A stretch of DNA of 63,766 bases from Dehalococcoidales bacterium (GCA_030603605.1 JAUVXN010000001.1:1-63766), one strand, 5' to 3'; counted from the first letter of the stretch, positions 1-6,405 are shown. Notes: generated from the letters alone by a model not told the origin. Numbers and translations: made by a program.

Positions 1-1
1 C

Positions 2-172
2 TTTGGGATTATCCTTGCTGAAGACGAAACAACCGGAGAGCGAAAGCTCTACGCTGGGGTCGCTGATGGCTTTGACCAACAGGCAGATGAGCGAGCAATT
101 CTATCCTGGGGAAATAAGGTTAATATCGGCCTGTTGGAAGCTCTGATAGCTAAAACGAAGAAGAGACCTTAG
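2..172 (+). CDS. C-terminal end of an unknown protein (partial)
   Basis: An open frame enters from the left edge and stops at TAG 170-172, giving about 56 residues that begin FGIILAEDETTGERKLYAG and end in a basic AKTKKRP tail. The composition is protein-like, with a hydrophobic/acidic alternation, but I do not recognise the family. The stop is followed within two bases by the first element of the 36-bp repeat array, the same arrangement seen behind other genes of the array zones. The start lies outside the window. Confidence 0.6.
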   Translation, partial: FGIILAEDETTGERKLYAGVADGFDQQADERAILSWGNKVNIGLLEALIAKTKKRP

Positions 173-173
173 T

Positions 174-259
174 GAAGGCGAGCCAGCTATTATAAGGCAA
201 CAGATATAACAAGGCGAGCCAGAACTGGGTAGGCAACAGCAAGAGGAAGGCGAGCCATC
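174..259 (+). repeat. 36-bp bipartite repeat array, block L1
   Basis: Three AGGCGAGCC elements alternate with two AGGCAACAG elements, separated by 8-base variable words (CTATTATA, ATATAACA, AACTGGGT, CAAGAGGA). The last element is degenerate (GAGCCAT) and runs into the terminator. The pair AACTGGGT / CAAGAGGA recurs in block L3 and, reverse-complemented, at about 61810-61840. Confidence 0.9.
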
Positions 260-296
260 GGAGCTGGGCTAGGATTTTACTAGCTCCGCTTTGTTT
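260..296 (+). terminator. Array-type intrinsic terminator, copy 1
   Basis: GGAGCTGGGCTAG pairs imperfectly with CTAGCTCCGC across a 7-base loop and is followed by TTTGTTT. The same hairpin ends every array-bearing transcription unit in the window (2155, 2414, 3072, 61911 and 62417). Confidence 0.7.
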
Positions 297-309
297 ATTG
301 ACCTTAAAA

Positions 310-352
310 TTGACACAGGGGATTGACAAAATGTCAATATATATAGTATTCT
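310..352 (+). promoter_or_regulatory. Promoter region of the subtilase gene
   Basis: Two TTGACA boxes (310-315 and 323-328) precede an AT-rich stretch with TATATATAGTATTCT. The doubled TTGACA recalls the array promoters at 2190 and 61886. Which -35/-10 pair is used cannot be settled by eye. Confidence 0.45.
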
Positions 353-371
353 ACTTGCAAGGAGGTGAATC

Positions 372-2114
372 ATGAACAAGAAATTGCTTCTCATAGCTGC
401 TGTTACCCTCGCTCTCATGGTTAGCCTAATTGGGCCATCGACGGTAGCGGCATCGCCACCAGAAATGGTCAAGGTGCTAATAGGCTTTGACCGGCAGCCA
501 GGTTCAGATGAAGAGGGCATTGTGCGTGGGTCGGGTGGTGCCATCAAGTATACCTACCATCTGGTTCCAGCTATTGCCGCGTCGATTCCTGAGGCAGCCA
601 TTCAGGGACTGTTGGGAAACCCCAGGGTGACTATCATTGAGCCCGACATCGCTGTTTACGCCATTGACGCCGAGCTGGACAATACCTGGGGAGTGCAGCG
701 TATTGGCGCTGGAACAGTCCATGACGACGGCAACAAAGGGGCGGGGGTGAAGATAGCCATTATAGATAGCGGAATTGACCGAAATCACCCTGACCTGGAC
801 GCCAATTACGCTGGTGGCTATGACTTCGTTAATGATGATGCTGACCCCATGGATATTGACGGTCACGGCACCCACGTTGCCGGCACCATTGCCGCCGAGG
901 ACAATGATGTTGGCGTGGTCGGCGTCGCCCCTGAGGCCAGTATCTACGCTCTTAAAGTTCTGGAAGGTGGCGAGGGATACTACAGTGATGTAATTGACGC
1001 CCTCCAGTGGGTCGTAGACAACGAGATTCAGGTCACCAACAATAGCTATGGAAGCTCTGGTGACCCAGGAGAGATAGTCAAAGCGGCTTTCGACACCGCT
1101 TATTACACGCACGGCGTGCTTCATGTAGCCGCCGCTGGTAATAACGGTATCCCCCCGGGGAAGGGTGATAATGTTATCTATCCGGCAAGGTGGGATTCTG
1201 TTATTGCCGTGGCCGCAACTGATGAAAGCGATGACCGGGCAAGGTGGTCCAGCACTGGTCTGGATGTGGAACTGTCGGCCCCTGGAGTAAACATAAATTC
1301 CACTCTGGTTGGTGGTGGCTACGGTTGGGGGAGTGGTACTTCCATGGCTTCACCCCATGTAGCGGGCACGGCAGCTCTGGTTATAACCGCCGGAATCACT
1401 GGCAATGATGCTGTACGCCAGAAGCTGGTAGACACTGCCGACGACCTGGGCGATGCGGGACGAGACTCCAAGTATGGTTACGGTCTGGTTGACGCTGATG
1501 AGGCGGCACCTTCTGGACCGGTCAATAACTATCCTGCGGTTTCCATTACAAGTCCCGCCGATGGGTCTACCTTTGACTCCGGAGCCACCATTCTCTTCGT
1601 GGGAACAGCTAGCGACACCGAGGATGGCGACCTCACAGCCAATTTGAACTGGACATCCAGCAGAGATGGCCAGATAGGTAGCGGAGGCACCTTCTCCGCC
1701 ACCCTCAATGAGGGGCAGCATACTATCACGGCGTCAGTGACCGACTCCGGTGGCAAAACTGGGAGCGACTCCATCGAGATAACTGTGGGAACTCCGAGCG
1801 AGGCGACGACCGTTAGTGTATCCTCAATTATGTATGACACCCAGGGCGGAAGAGATAATGACCGGCACTTGCTTATCACTGTCTCCTTGGTCGATGACTT
1901 GGGCAATCCGGTTGCTGATGCCTCCGTCTCCATAGATGTCTTCCTTGACGAATCCCCCTATAGTTCAGTGACGGGCACGACAGAGACGGGCGGCACTGTC
2001 ACTTTCAAGGCGAACAATGCCCCGTCGGGTACCTACACGACGGAAGTCACCGATGTGACTGCTGTAGGATTGACCTGGAACGGTGTCACTCCAGACAACA
2101 GTTTCGACAAGTAA
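372..2114 (+). CDS. Secreted subtilisin-like serine protease (S8 family) with C-terminal Ig-like domains
   Basis: A 580-residue exported protease. Residues 1-27 form a signal peptide (MNKKLLLIAA start, hydrophobic core, VAA end). Residues 30-100 look like an inhibitor-I9-type propeptide. The catalytic domain (about 105-375) shows all subtilase motifs: Asp132 in IAIIDSGID, His165 in DGHGTHVAGT, the oxyanion Asn257 in AAAGN and Ser324 in GTSMASPHVAG. Two beta-sandwich domains follow: about 385-470 (PKD/Ig-like, ending SDSIEITV) and about 475-575 (big-1-like). No membrane anchor or sorting signal is visible, so it is probably released or bound through the Ig-like modules. The ATG at 372 is chosen because AAGGAGGTGAATC lies just upstream. 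The TAA stop overlaps the first repeat element (TAAGGCAACAG). It likely digests extracellular protein for nutrition. The substrate is unknown. Confidence 0.93.
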   Translation: MNKKLLLIAAVTLALMVSLIGPSTVAASPPEMVKVLIGFDRQPGSDEEGIVRGSGGAIKYTYHLVPAIAASIPEAAIQGLLGNPRVTIIEPDIAVYAIDAELDNTWGVQRIGAGTVHDDGNKGAGVKIAIIDSGIDRNHPDLDANYAGGYDFVNDDADPMDIDGHGTHVAGTIAAEDNDVGVVGVAPEASIYALKVLEGGEGYYSDVIDALQWVVDNEIQVTNNSYGSSGDPGEIVKAAFDTAYYTHGVLHVAAAGNNGIPPGKGDNVIYPARWDSVIAVAATDESDDRARWSSTGLDVELSAPGVNINSTLVGGGYGWGSGTSMASPHVAGTAALVITAGITGNDAVRQKLVDTADDLGDAGRDSKYGYGLVDADEAAPSGPVNNYPAVSITSPADGSTFDSGATILFVGTASDTEDGDLTANLNWTSSRDGQIGSGGTFSATLNEGQHTITASVTDSGGKTGSDSIEITVGTPSEATTVSVSSIMYDTQGGRDNDRHLLITVSLVDDLGNPVADASVSIDVFLDESPYSSVTGTTETGGTVTFKANNAPSGTYTTEVTDVTAVGLTWNGVTPDNSFDK

Positions 2115-2153
2115 GGCAACAGAATATAATAGGCGAGAGGCGAGCCAGAAGTA
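2113..2153 (+). repeat. 36-bp bipartite repeat, block L2 (3' end of the subtilase unit)
   Basis: One AGGCAACAG element begins inside the protease stop codon, followed by a degenerate AGGCGAG and a full AGGCGAGCCAG, then the terminator. It sits in the 3' untranslated region of the protease message. Confidence 0.8.
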
Positions 2154-2154
2154 G

Positions 2155-2190
2155 AGCGGGGCTAGAATTAAGCTAGCTCCGCTTTGCTTT
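2155..2190 (+). terminator. Array-type intrinsic terminator, copy 2
   Basis: AGCGGGGCTAG (2155-2165) pairs with CTAGCTCCGCT (2173-2183) and is followed by TTGCTTTT. It ends the subtilase unit. Confidence 0.8.
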
Positions 2191-2220
2191 TGACACTGTG
2201 GTTGACATTTGGTTAATATT
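2190..2220 (+). promoter_or_regulatory. Array promoter P1
   Basis: TTGACA (2190-2195), a 17-base spacer holding a second TTGACA (2202-2207), then TTAATATT (2213-2220). The layout TTGACACT-N3-GTTGACA-N5-GTTAATATT is shared with the two right-arm promoters and, with one degenerate box, with P2. The transcript would consist only of repeats up to the terminator at 2414. Confidence 0.6.
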
Positions 2221-2228
2221 AAGCGACA

Positions 2229-2411
2229 AGGCGAGCCAGAAAGTATGAGCCAGAAGAGACGAGGCGACAGAACTTACTGTTGCCTCTTAGGGGAGCGAGC
2301 CAGAAGAATAGAGGCAACAGCAAGAGGTAGGCGAGCCAGAATAGTTTAGGCAACAGCAAGAGGAAGGCGAGCCAGTGATAGGGAGGCAACAGAAAGTAGA
2401 AGGCGAGCCAG
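2229..2411 (+). repeat. 36-bp bipartite repeat array, block L3a (array-only unit)
   Basis: Elements in exact 36-bp register start at 2293, 2329, 2365 and 2401, with AGGCAACAG between them. The start of the block is scrambled: AGGCGAGCCAG at 2229, a degenerate GAGCCAG, then AGGCGACAG facing an inverted CTGTTGCCT copy, so one half-unit is inverted and forms a hairpin. No ORF with a ribosome binding site lies between promoter P1 and the terminator at 2414. Confidence 0.9.
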
Positions 2412-2413
2412 CA

Positions 2414-2450
2414 GAGCGGGGCTAGGATTTAACTAGCTCCGCTTTGCTTT
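2414..2450 (+). terminator. Array-type intrinsic terminator, copy 3
   Basis: AGCGGGGCTAG (2414-2424) pairs with CTAGCTCCGCT (2433-2443) and is followed by TTGCTTTT. It closes the array-only unit that begins at P1. Confidence 0.8.
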
Positions 2451-2480
2451 TGACACTGTGGTTGAAAAGATGTTAATATT
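2450..2480 (+). promoter_or_regulatory. Array promoter P2
   Basis: TTGACA (2450-2455), a 17-base spacer with a degenerate second box (GTTGAAA), then TTAATATT (2473-2480). It is followed by the same AAGCGACA start sequence as P1. It faces the longest array. Confidence 0.55.
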
Positions 2481-2513
2481 AAGCGACACCCTGAGGGCAC
2501 AGGACCCGGGGAG

Positions 2514-3064
2514 AGGCGAGCCAGTAAGCGCAAGGCAACAGCGAATAGGAGGCGAGCCAGAAACCATAAGGCAACAGACATAACTAGGCGAGCCAGTTGA
2601 CAAAAGGCAACAGACTGAGGGAGGCGAGCCAGGGGCAACGAGGCAACAGGAGACGAGAGGCGAGCCAGAACTGGGTAGGCAACAGCAAGAGGAAGGCGAG
2701 CCAGAACACAGGAGGCAACAGAGTATAGGAGGCGAGCCAGAGATTGATAGGCAACAGATGGAGCAAGGCGAGCCAGGTGTTGGCAGGCAACAGAAACAGA
2801 GAGGCGAGCCAGCTAATGTAAGGCAACAGATATTGTGAGGCGAGCCAGTCTGAGCTAGGCAACAGTATTGACAAGGCGAGCCAGAAGTCCTGAGGTAACA
2901 GAAGGGTGAAGGCGAGCCATTTTGCTACAGGTAACAGGAGATGGGAGGCGAGCCAGGTGATAGAAGGCAACAGCAAGAGGTAGGCGAGCCAGAATGAAAG
3001 AGGTAACAGGAAGTAAAAGGCGAGCCAGATAACGTTAGGCAACAGGAGACGAGAGGCGAGCCAG
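2514..3064 (+). repeat. 36-bp bipartite repeat array, block L3b (16 units)
   Basis: Sixteen AGGCGAGCCAG elements start at 2514 and then every 36 bases through 3054 with no slip. Fifteen AGGCAACAG (sometimes AGGTAACAG) elements sit midway. The 8-base words between them differ from unit to unit, e.g. TTGACAAA, ACTGAGGG, AGATTGAT. The array lies between promoter P2 and the terminator at 3072 and holds no credible gene, so a repeat-only RNA of about 620 nt is expected. Confidence 0.95.
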
Positions 3065-3071
3065 TAGAACG

Positions 3072-3110
3072 GAGCGGGGCTAGGATTTTACTAGCCCTGC
3101 TCTTTTTTTG
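3072..3110 (+). terminator. Array-type intrinsic terminator, copy 4
   Basis: AGCGGGGCTAG (3073-3083) pairs with CTAGCCCTGCT (3091-3101) and is followed by a run of seven T. The second arm differs from the other copies but keeps most pairing. It ends the left array zone. Confidence 0.85.
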
Positions 3111-3111
3111 T

Positions 3112-3207
3112 AGCTATCTAGCTATGATTTTTTAGCTATCTGGTTATGACCATAAAACCATCATAAAACCATCATAAATTATTTTTTGAATGGGTCATAA
3201 AATGACC
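3112..3207 (+). promoter_or_regulatory. Repeat-rich operator region before the accessory block
   Basis: TAGCTAT occurs three times with one TGGTTATG variant, then ATAAAACCATC twice in tandem. At 3193-3207 lies a perfect palindrome, GGTCAT-AAA-ATGACC. The region sits immediately upstream of the strong promoter at 3217 and looks like repressor or initiator binding sites. Iterons of an origin are an alternative, but no replication initiator gene is nearby. Confidence 0.55.
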
Positions 3208-3216
3208 ATAAATCAC

Positions 3217-3246
3217 TTGACATTGATATGTAGCTTGAAATATACT
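3217..3246 (+). promoter_or_regulatory. Strong sigma-70-type promoter of the accessory block
   Basis: TTGACA (3217-3222), 18 bases, TATACT (3241-3246). The palindrome GGTCAT-AAA-ATGACC ends 10 bases upstream. The first gene starts at 3560, leaving a leader of about 300 nt. Confidence 0.75.
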
Positions 3247-3252
3247 GTAATT

Positions 3253-3559
3253 ATAGCTATATTTACAAATTCTACTCTAGTAAGAACAGTATAATAATCG
3301 TATGTTTTCCGAGCCTTGTTTTACCGGAGCGAATAATAATTGAACGGAGGTTATCAAAGCTAATCAGTCCAGCTCCAAAGGGAGTTGATAGCCTAGCAAG
3401 CTATGGCACGTTTACAAACACCGCTTACCGCAACCACATCTATATAGCGGGATATGGCACAAAGCGAATAAGGATTATGCCCGAAAGCTAAACTGCCTAG
3501 TGGTCATATCGCTTTCAGCCTAGCTTGGGGGGGGTTAGACCTTCAGTGAGGTGTTAATT
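3253..3559 (+). other. Long 5' leader, possibly structured
   Basis: About 300 bases without a convincing ORF between the promoter at 3217 and the ATG at 3560. It is rich in short inverted pairs. For example, GAAAGC at 3483 can pair with GCTTTC at 3511, and that same GCTTTC lies in the arm that pairs with 4095-4127. I recognise no known riboswitch or intron. Confidence 0.4.
3511..3541 (+). repeat. Left arm of a long inverted repeat around the first accessory gene
   Basis: GCTTTCAGCCTAG is followed by a run of eight G and GTTAGACC. The reverse complement of 4095-4127 reads GCTTTCAACCTAG, the same eight G and GTTAATAACC, about 26 matches over 31 positions. Confidence 0.75.
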
Positions 3560-4093
3560 ATGGATAACACAGATACCCCCAGTTACATCAAGTCTTTACT
3601 TATCCCCAATGCCAAAAAGCAAGGGCGTAAAGTCTGGTCAGTTGACCTTGAAACCGTCTGGCTACCGTTTTTCACATCTACAAACGTTATGGGCGATACC
3701 GCAATTCCTCTTGATGCACTCGGTTGCCCGATACGCTTGGCTTACAATAAGGATGGTAGCGTCAAGTTTGGCAGTAGTGGCAGACCTGTCACCAAAGTAG
3801 CGAAAGACCTATCAATGCACGTTGCTATGGTAAGGGAAAACTTTACTGCTAACCTTATGCAGTATGCTGGTGTGGTAGCCAATGAGAAGCCACAGGACTA
3901 CTCCAAGATGGTCAGGCAAGCCAATACCGCAGGCTTGCCGATTAGCCAGCACGATAAGGCTGAACTTGACAACGCTATCCAGTTGCAGATAGCCGCCGCT
4001 TTGAGAGAAGCGGAAGCCAAGACGGAAGCCCAGACGGAAGCCAAGACGGAAGCCCCAACGGAAGCCAAGACAAAGGAGACTGTCAAAGTCTAA
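3560..4093 (+). CDS. Hypothetical protein with an EAKTEA-repeat tail
   Basis: 177 residues beginning MDNTDTPSYIKSLLIPNAKK. ATG 3560 is chosen over GTG 3551 because GAGGTG ends about 7 bases before it. The body (1-150) is mixed alpha/beta by look and ends with a helix rich in Gln and Ala. The last 25 residues are tandem copies of EAKTEA-type hexapeptides encoded by a GACGGAAGCC DNA repeat. The next gene shares a KDGSVK/RDGSVK stretch, so the two may be distant relatives. The gene is enclosed by the 31-33 bp inverted repeat. Function unknown. Confidence 0.75.
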   Translation: MDNTDTPSYIKSLLIPNAKKQGRKVWSVDLETVWLPFFTSTNVMGDTAIPLDALGCPIRLAYNKDGSVKFGSSGRPVTKVAKDLSMHVAMVRENFTANLMQYAGVVANEKPQDYSKMVRQANTAGLPISQHDKAELDNAIQLQIAAALREAEAKTEAQTEAKTEAPTEAKTKETVKV

Positions 4094-4094
4094 A

Positions 4095-4127
4095 GGTTAT
4101 TAACCCCCCCCGAACTAGGTTGAAAGC
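4095..4127 (+). repeat. Right arm of the long inverted repeat
   Basis: It begins one base after the stop codon of the 3560-4093 gene: GGTTATTAA, eight C, GAACTAGG, TTGAAAGC. It pairs with 3511-3541 as described there. Confidence 0.75.
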
Positions 4128-4149
4128 AAGCAATATTAAGGGGGGTATT

Positions 4150-4848
4150 ATGGCAAGTAAAACACTCTTGCCAAAGTGGTCAACCCCTGAACGTAAAGCT
4201 ATACTTGTTGAACTATGGGCGGTATATGGAAACCAGTGTTTACAGGGTCATACCGCTTGCCCTATCCTTGAACACTACATCTATATTCAGCCTGTGATAG
4301 AAGTTGTTGGCAAGCCTGTTAAAATTGCCTGTCAAAACAGGGATGGCAGCGTCAAAAAAGACAGTGAAGGAAACCAGATATATATTACTCTATACCAGCC
4401 ACGAACTTTCACGATAAGCAAGCCTGTAACCAGTCGCCTATACGACTATATTATTGACGGGATAATTGAGGACTGGAAAGCAGAAGATAGAGTAACCAGA
4501 CAGCTTGAGTATAGAGTTGAAAGTATAGCCTTGCATAGTCTAGCCGAGCCAACAAAGCCCTTAAGAGGTATATTTTCTGCTATAAGCAAAGATATATGGA
4601 AGTCCAGCCAGCCACTATACTACGTTGAAAATATGGCTATTAGCGGAATAACACTTCAGCCCTTTGTTAAAATTAGATTAGCGTCAAGCTATATGCACTT
4701 ACACGTTAATCTAGGCGATACGTTAAGGGAAGTTAGCAAAAATAAAAGACGTAAAGCCATAAGATATGGCAAGCCCTTGCCACCATCTATTGAGGAAAGC
4801 ATCGGGGCAAAAATCAGGGGAGCGGTTAGACACTACCTAGACCACTAA
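4150..4848 (+). CDS. Hypothetical protein, 232 residues
   Basis: It begins MASKTLLPKWSTPERKAIL at ATG 4150, 7 bases after AAGGGGGG. The C-terminal third is basic (SKNKRRKAIRYGK) and ends AKIRGAVRHYLDH, which suggests nucleic-acid contact, but no catalytic motif is evident. It lies directly downstream of the 3560 gene and is closed by a strong terminator, so the two form a two-gene operon under the 3217 promoter. I do not recognise the family. A plasmid-borne regulator or initiator is possible but unproven. Confidence 0.7.
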   Translation: MASKTLLPKWSTPERKAILVELWAVYGNQCLQGHTACPILEHYIYIQPVIEVVGKPVKIACQNRDGSVKKDSEGNQIYITLYQPRTFTISKPVTSRLYDYIIDGIIEDWKAEDRVTRQLEYRVESIALHSLAEPTKPLRGIFSAISKDIWKSSQPLYYVENMAISGITLQPFVKIRLASSYMHLHVNLGDTLREVSKNKRRKAIRYGKPLPPSIEESIGAKIRGAVRHYLDH

Positions 4849-4861
4849 AGGCAAAAAAACG

Positions 4862-4899
4862 AAAGACACTTCCAGCACTGGAGGTGTCTTTTGCTTTTT
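4862..4899 (+). terminator. Strong intrinsic terminator
   Basis: AAAGACACTTCCAG pairs with CTGGAGGTGTCTTT across CA, followed by TGCTTTTT. It ends the two-gene operon at 3560-4848. Confidence 0.85.
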
Positions 4900-4913
4900 A
4901 CCCGATATTTTAA

Positions 4914-4939
4914 GGGAGGCGTAGAGCCTCCCTTTTTTT
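4914..4939 (+). terminator. Second hairpin with T-run
   Basis: GGGAGGC-GTAGA-GCCTCCC followed by seven T (4933-4939). The sequence CCTCCCTTTTTTTATGGAG is repeated at about 5243-5260, but there the left arm of the hairpin is lost. It precedes a duplicated small-gene module. Confidence 0.7.
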
Positions 4940-4961
4940 ATGGAGATACCAAACCGCCAGC

Positions 4962-5075
4962 TTGCTTTTAGACCTTCCGCCTCCGGAGCGGAGGCTCTTA
5001 ACACACCGTCAGAGGGAACTAGCTCGCAAGTGGCGAGTTGCCAATCGCAAGCGTGTTGCCAAACTACTCGCATGA
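4962..5075 (+). pseudogene. Frameshifted copy of the small basic protein encoded at 5270
   Basis: In one frame this encodes DLPPPERRLLTHRQRELARK…RVAKLLA, closely matching the intact copy at 5270-5413 (DLPLPERKVLTHRQRELARR…). Many DNA differences are silent, so the pair evolved as protein. Copy 1 lacks two bases after the shared QLAF codons, which separates it from the ATG at 4940. It could only start at TTG 4962, which has no close ribosome binding site. It is therefore probably decayed, or uses a frameshift. The TGA overlaps the ribosome binding site of the next gene. Confidence 0.6.
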
Positions 5076-5087
5076 AAGGAGGTAAAA

Positions 5088-5213
5088 ATGGTAAATTGGG
5101 CTTTTTTAATCATAGCTTTCATCTGTGGCTTTGTCGCCTGCTACGCCTTTATCTACCAGATGGCTCAGGTTGAGGTTGCCATAGAAGAGGCAGCCAAAAG
5201 CGTGAGGTTTTAG
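5088..5213 (+). CDS. Small single-span membrane protein
   Basis: 41 residues, starting MVNWAFLIIAFICGFVACY at ATG 5088 behind AAAGGAGGTAAAA. Residues 4-24 form one membrane helix. The rest (QVEVAIEEAAKSV) is an amphipathic helix. Function unknown. It is the second gene of the first module copy. Confidence 0.7.
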   Translation: MVNWAFLIIAFICGFVACYAFIYQMAQVEVAIEEAAKSVRF

Positions 5214-5269
5214 TAAGGTAGCTGAAGCTGCTGGCGTTAGAGCCTCCCTTTTTTTATGGAGGTATGCAG

Positions 5270-5413
5270 TTGGAGCAACCAGTAAACGGACAGCTCGCTT
5301 TTAATGACCTTCCGCTTCCGGAGCGAAAGGTATTAACACACCGCCAGAGGGAACTAGCTCGCCGGAAGTGGCGAGTCGCCAATCGCAAGCGTGTTGCCCT
5401 ATTACTCGCATGA
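5270..5413 (+). CDS. Small basic protein (intact copy of a duplicated gene)
   Basis: 47 residues from TTG 5270, with GGAGGT about 7 bases upstream. It begins MEQPVNGQLAFNDLPLPERK and continues as a very basic helix (RQRELARRKWRVANRKRVA), suggesting DNA or RNA binding. The frameshifted relative at 4962 differs largely by synonymous changes, which supports real coding. The TGA overlaps the GAAAGGAGG of the next gene. No known family recognised. Confidence 0.65.
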   Translation: MEQPVNGQLAFNDLPLPERKVLTHRQRELARRKWRVANRKRVALLLA

Positions 5414-5425
5414 AAGGAGGCAAAA

Positions 5426-5632
5426 ATGCTCTTTTATAAGATGGGTAATGGCAATCTGATTCCGGTTGCAAATAGAGGCACCAGCCGAAAGCAAATCCTG
5501 AAACTCCAGCAAGAGGAGTGGGCTAGGCGACAGGGGGGTATCTGCACCGTTATCAGCTACACCGAGCAACATGCAATCTACTTCGCTACTAAGCAAAGTG
5601 AGCTGCCCCGTCAACAAAGTGAAGGAACCTAA
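5426..5632 (+). CDS. Hypothetical small protein
   Basis: 68 residues, MLFYKMGNGNLIPVANRGTS at the start, behind AAAGGAGGCAAAA. Basic and Gln-rich, with one Cys. The stop overlaps the spacer of the next gene. Function unknown. It occupies the position of the membrane protein of module copy 1 but is not related to it. Confidence 0.6.
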   Translation: MLFYKMGNGNLIPVANRGTSRKQILKLQQEEWARRQGGICTVISYTEQHAIYFATKQSELPRQQSEGT

Positions 5633-5633
5633 A

Positions 5634-5960
5634 ATGCCCAGAATTATAGGGCAGTGTAACACAGCCACCTTTAAGGACATAGAACACCTAGCATCGGTAC
5701 TCCATAACCCCGAAATGTTAGATGTCAGCACTCTCAGCAGGAAACAGCGGTTGGCTTTTCTGGCAATGGCTGCTCTCCTGAAGAGCGGTATTAAACGCAA
5801 GGAACTCTACAAGATACGGGAAATCCTCTTCTGGGATGATGGTCATATTGAGTTCAAACTCTTGAATGTGCCCGGGGCCAGAGAGCTGCTAGAGAAATTG
5901 AATCTGCCGAAGACTAAAACTGACTTCGGCAGAGGCCTGGATAGTATGCTGCAGGATTAA
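5634..5960 (+). CDS. Hypothetical protein, 108 residues
   Basis: ATG 5634 follows the previous stop by one base, with GAAGGAAC upstream. It begins MPRIIGQCNTATFKDIEHLA and is predicted helical, with RKQRLAFLAMAALLKSGIKRKELYKIREILFW resembling a helix-turn-helix-like segment (about residues 35-66). An in-frame upstream start at 5571 would overlap the previous gene and is less likely. A DNA-binding role is only a guess. Confidence 0.65.
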   Translation: MPRIIGQCNTATFKDIEHLASVLHNPEMLDVSTLSRKQRLAFLAMAALLKSGIKRKELYKIREILFWDDGHIEFKLLNVPGARELLEKLNLPKTKTDFGRGLDSMLQD

Positions 5961-6011
5961 AAGACTGAACATGGGGGTAGTGTTTTAGCCGTTTGAGCCG
6001 AAGGAGGTTAC

Positions 6012-6158
6012 ATGACAAAAGTCGCTGAATGCAACGAGTGTCTTGCTCGGTACGACGATGAAGAGAGCGTAGAGCTAGCCGAGAAGTGGATTGCTGATGG
6101 CTACGCTCCCTGCCCCAACATCAGTTGTCCTGGCGAACTCACTGTGAAGGACGAATGA
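6012..6158 (+). CDS. Small zinc-ribbon-like protein
   Basis: 48 residues behind GAAGGAGGTTAC. Four cysteines are arranged as C-N-E-C near residue 7 and C-P-N-I-S-C near residue 36, fitting a single zinc site. The short acidic helix between them carries no enzyme motif. Confidence 0.65.
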   Translation: MTKVAECNECLARYDDEESVELAEKWIADGYAPCPNISCPGELTVKDE

Positions 6159-6187
6159 CTTTAAGACTGCTATAAGTGAGATGCGTA

Positions 6188-6385
6188 ATGTATAGGACTT
6201 TTACAAGAACGTGGTGGAGGAATAACCCTGATTGGCCGAATGGTTTAGAACCATCACCAGGTCGCAAGCACACCTGTCACAAGAACATCAAAACGGAACA
6301 AGAAGCTAGAGAATTATGCAGGCAGTATAATGCTGCCCACAATCCCGGGAGACTATCAAGGAAAATGGAATACGAGGAACAATAA
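6188..6385 (+). CDS. Hypothetical small protein
   Basis: 65 residues, MYRTFTRTWWRNNPDWPNGL at the start. Basic and rich in Trp and Asn. The central sequence (TEQEARELCRQYNAAHNPG) is a common pattern in small phage and plasmid proteins of unknown role. The ribosome binding site is weak. Confidence 0.55.
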   Translation: MYRTFTRTWWRNNPDWPNGLEPSPGRKHTCHKNIKTEQEARELCRQYNAAHNPGRLSRKMEYEEQ

Positions 6386-6405
6386 TATCTAAAAGGTGGT
6401 AACTA

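Noticed and set aside
2584..3042. 152-codon hydrophobic ORF (repeated WLA…LLP) antisense to array L3b, and similar ORFs at 61536-62015, 63455-63655 and 59756-60160
   Set aside because: A 36-bp period is 12 codons, so any stop-free frame repeats itself. Different arrays are open in different frames, the ORFs run against transcription, and none has a ribosome binding site.
174..3064. CRISPR array
   Set aside because: Gaps are 8 bases, two different elements alternate, words recur between arrays, and there are no cas genes.
3112..3207. Iteron-type replication origin
   Set aside because: Repeats are short and few, and no replication initiator, DnaA-box cluster or partition gene is nearby. Operator role is simpler.
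4914..5425. Duplicated structured 5' leader (riboswitch-like) before two small genes
   Set aside because: The two copies differ mainly at third codon positions of one frame encoding the same basic protein, so they are coding sequence.
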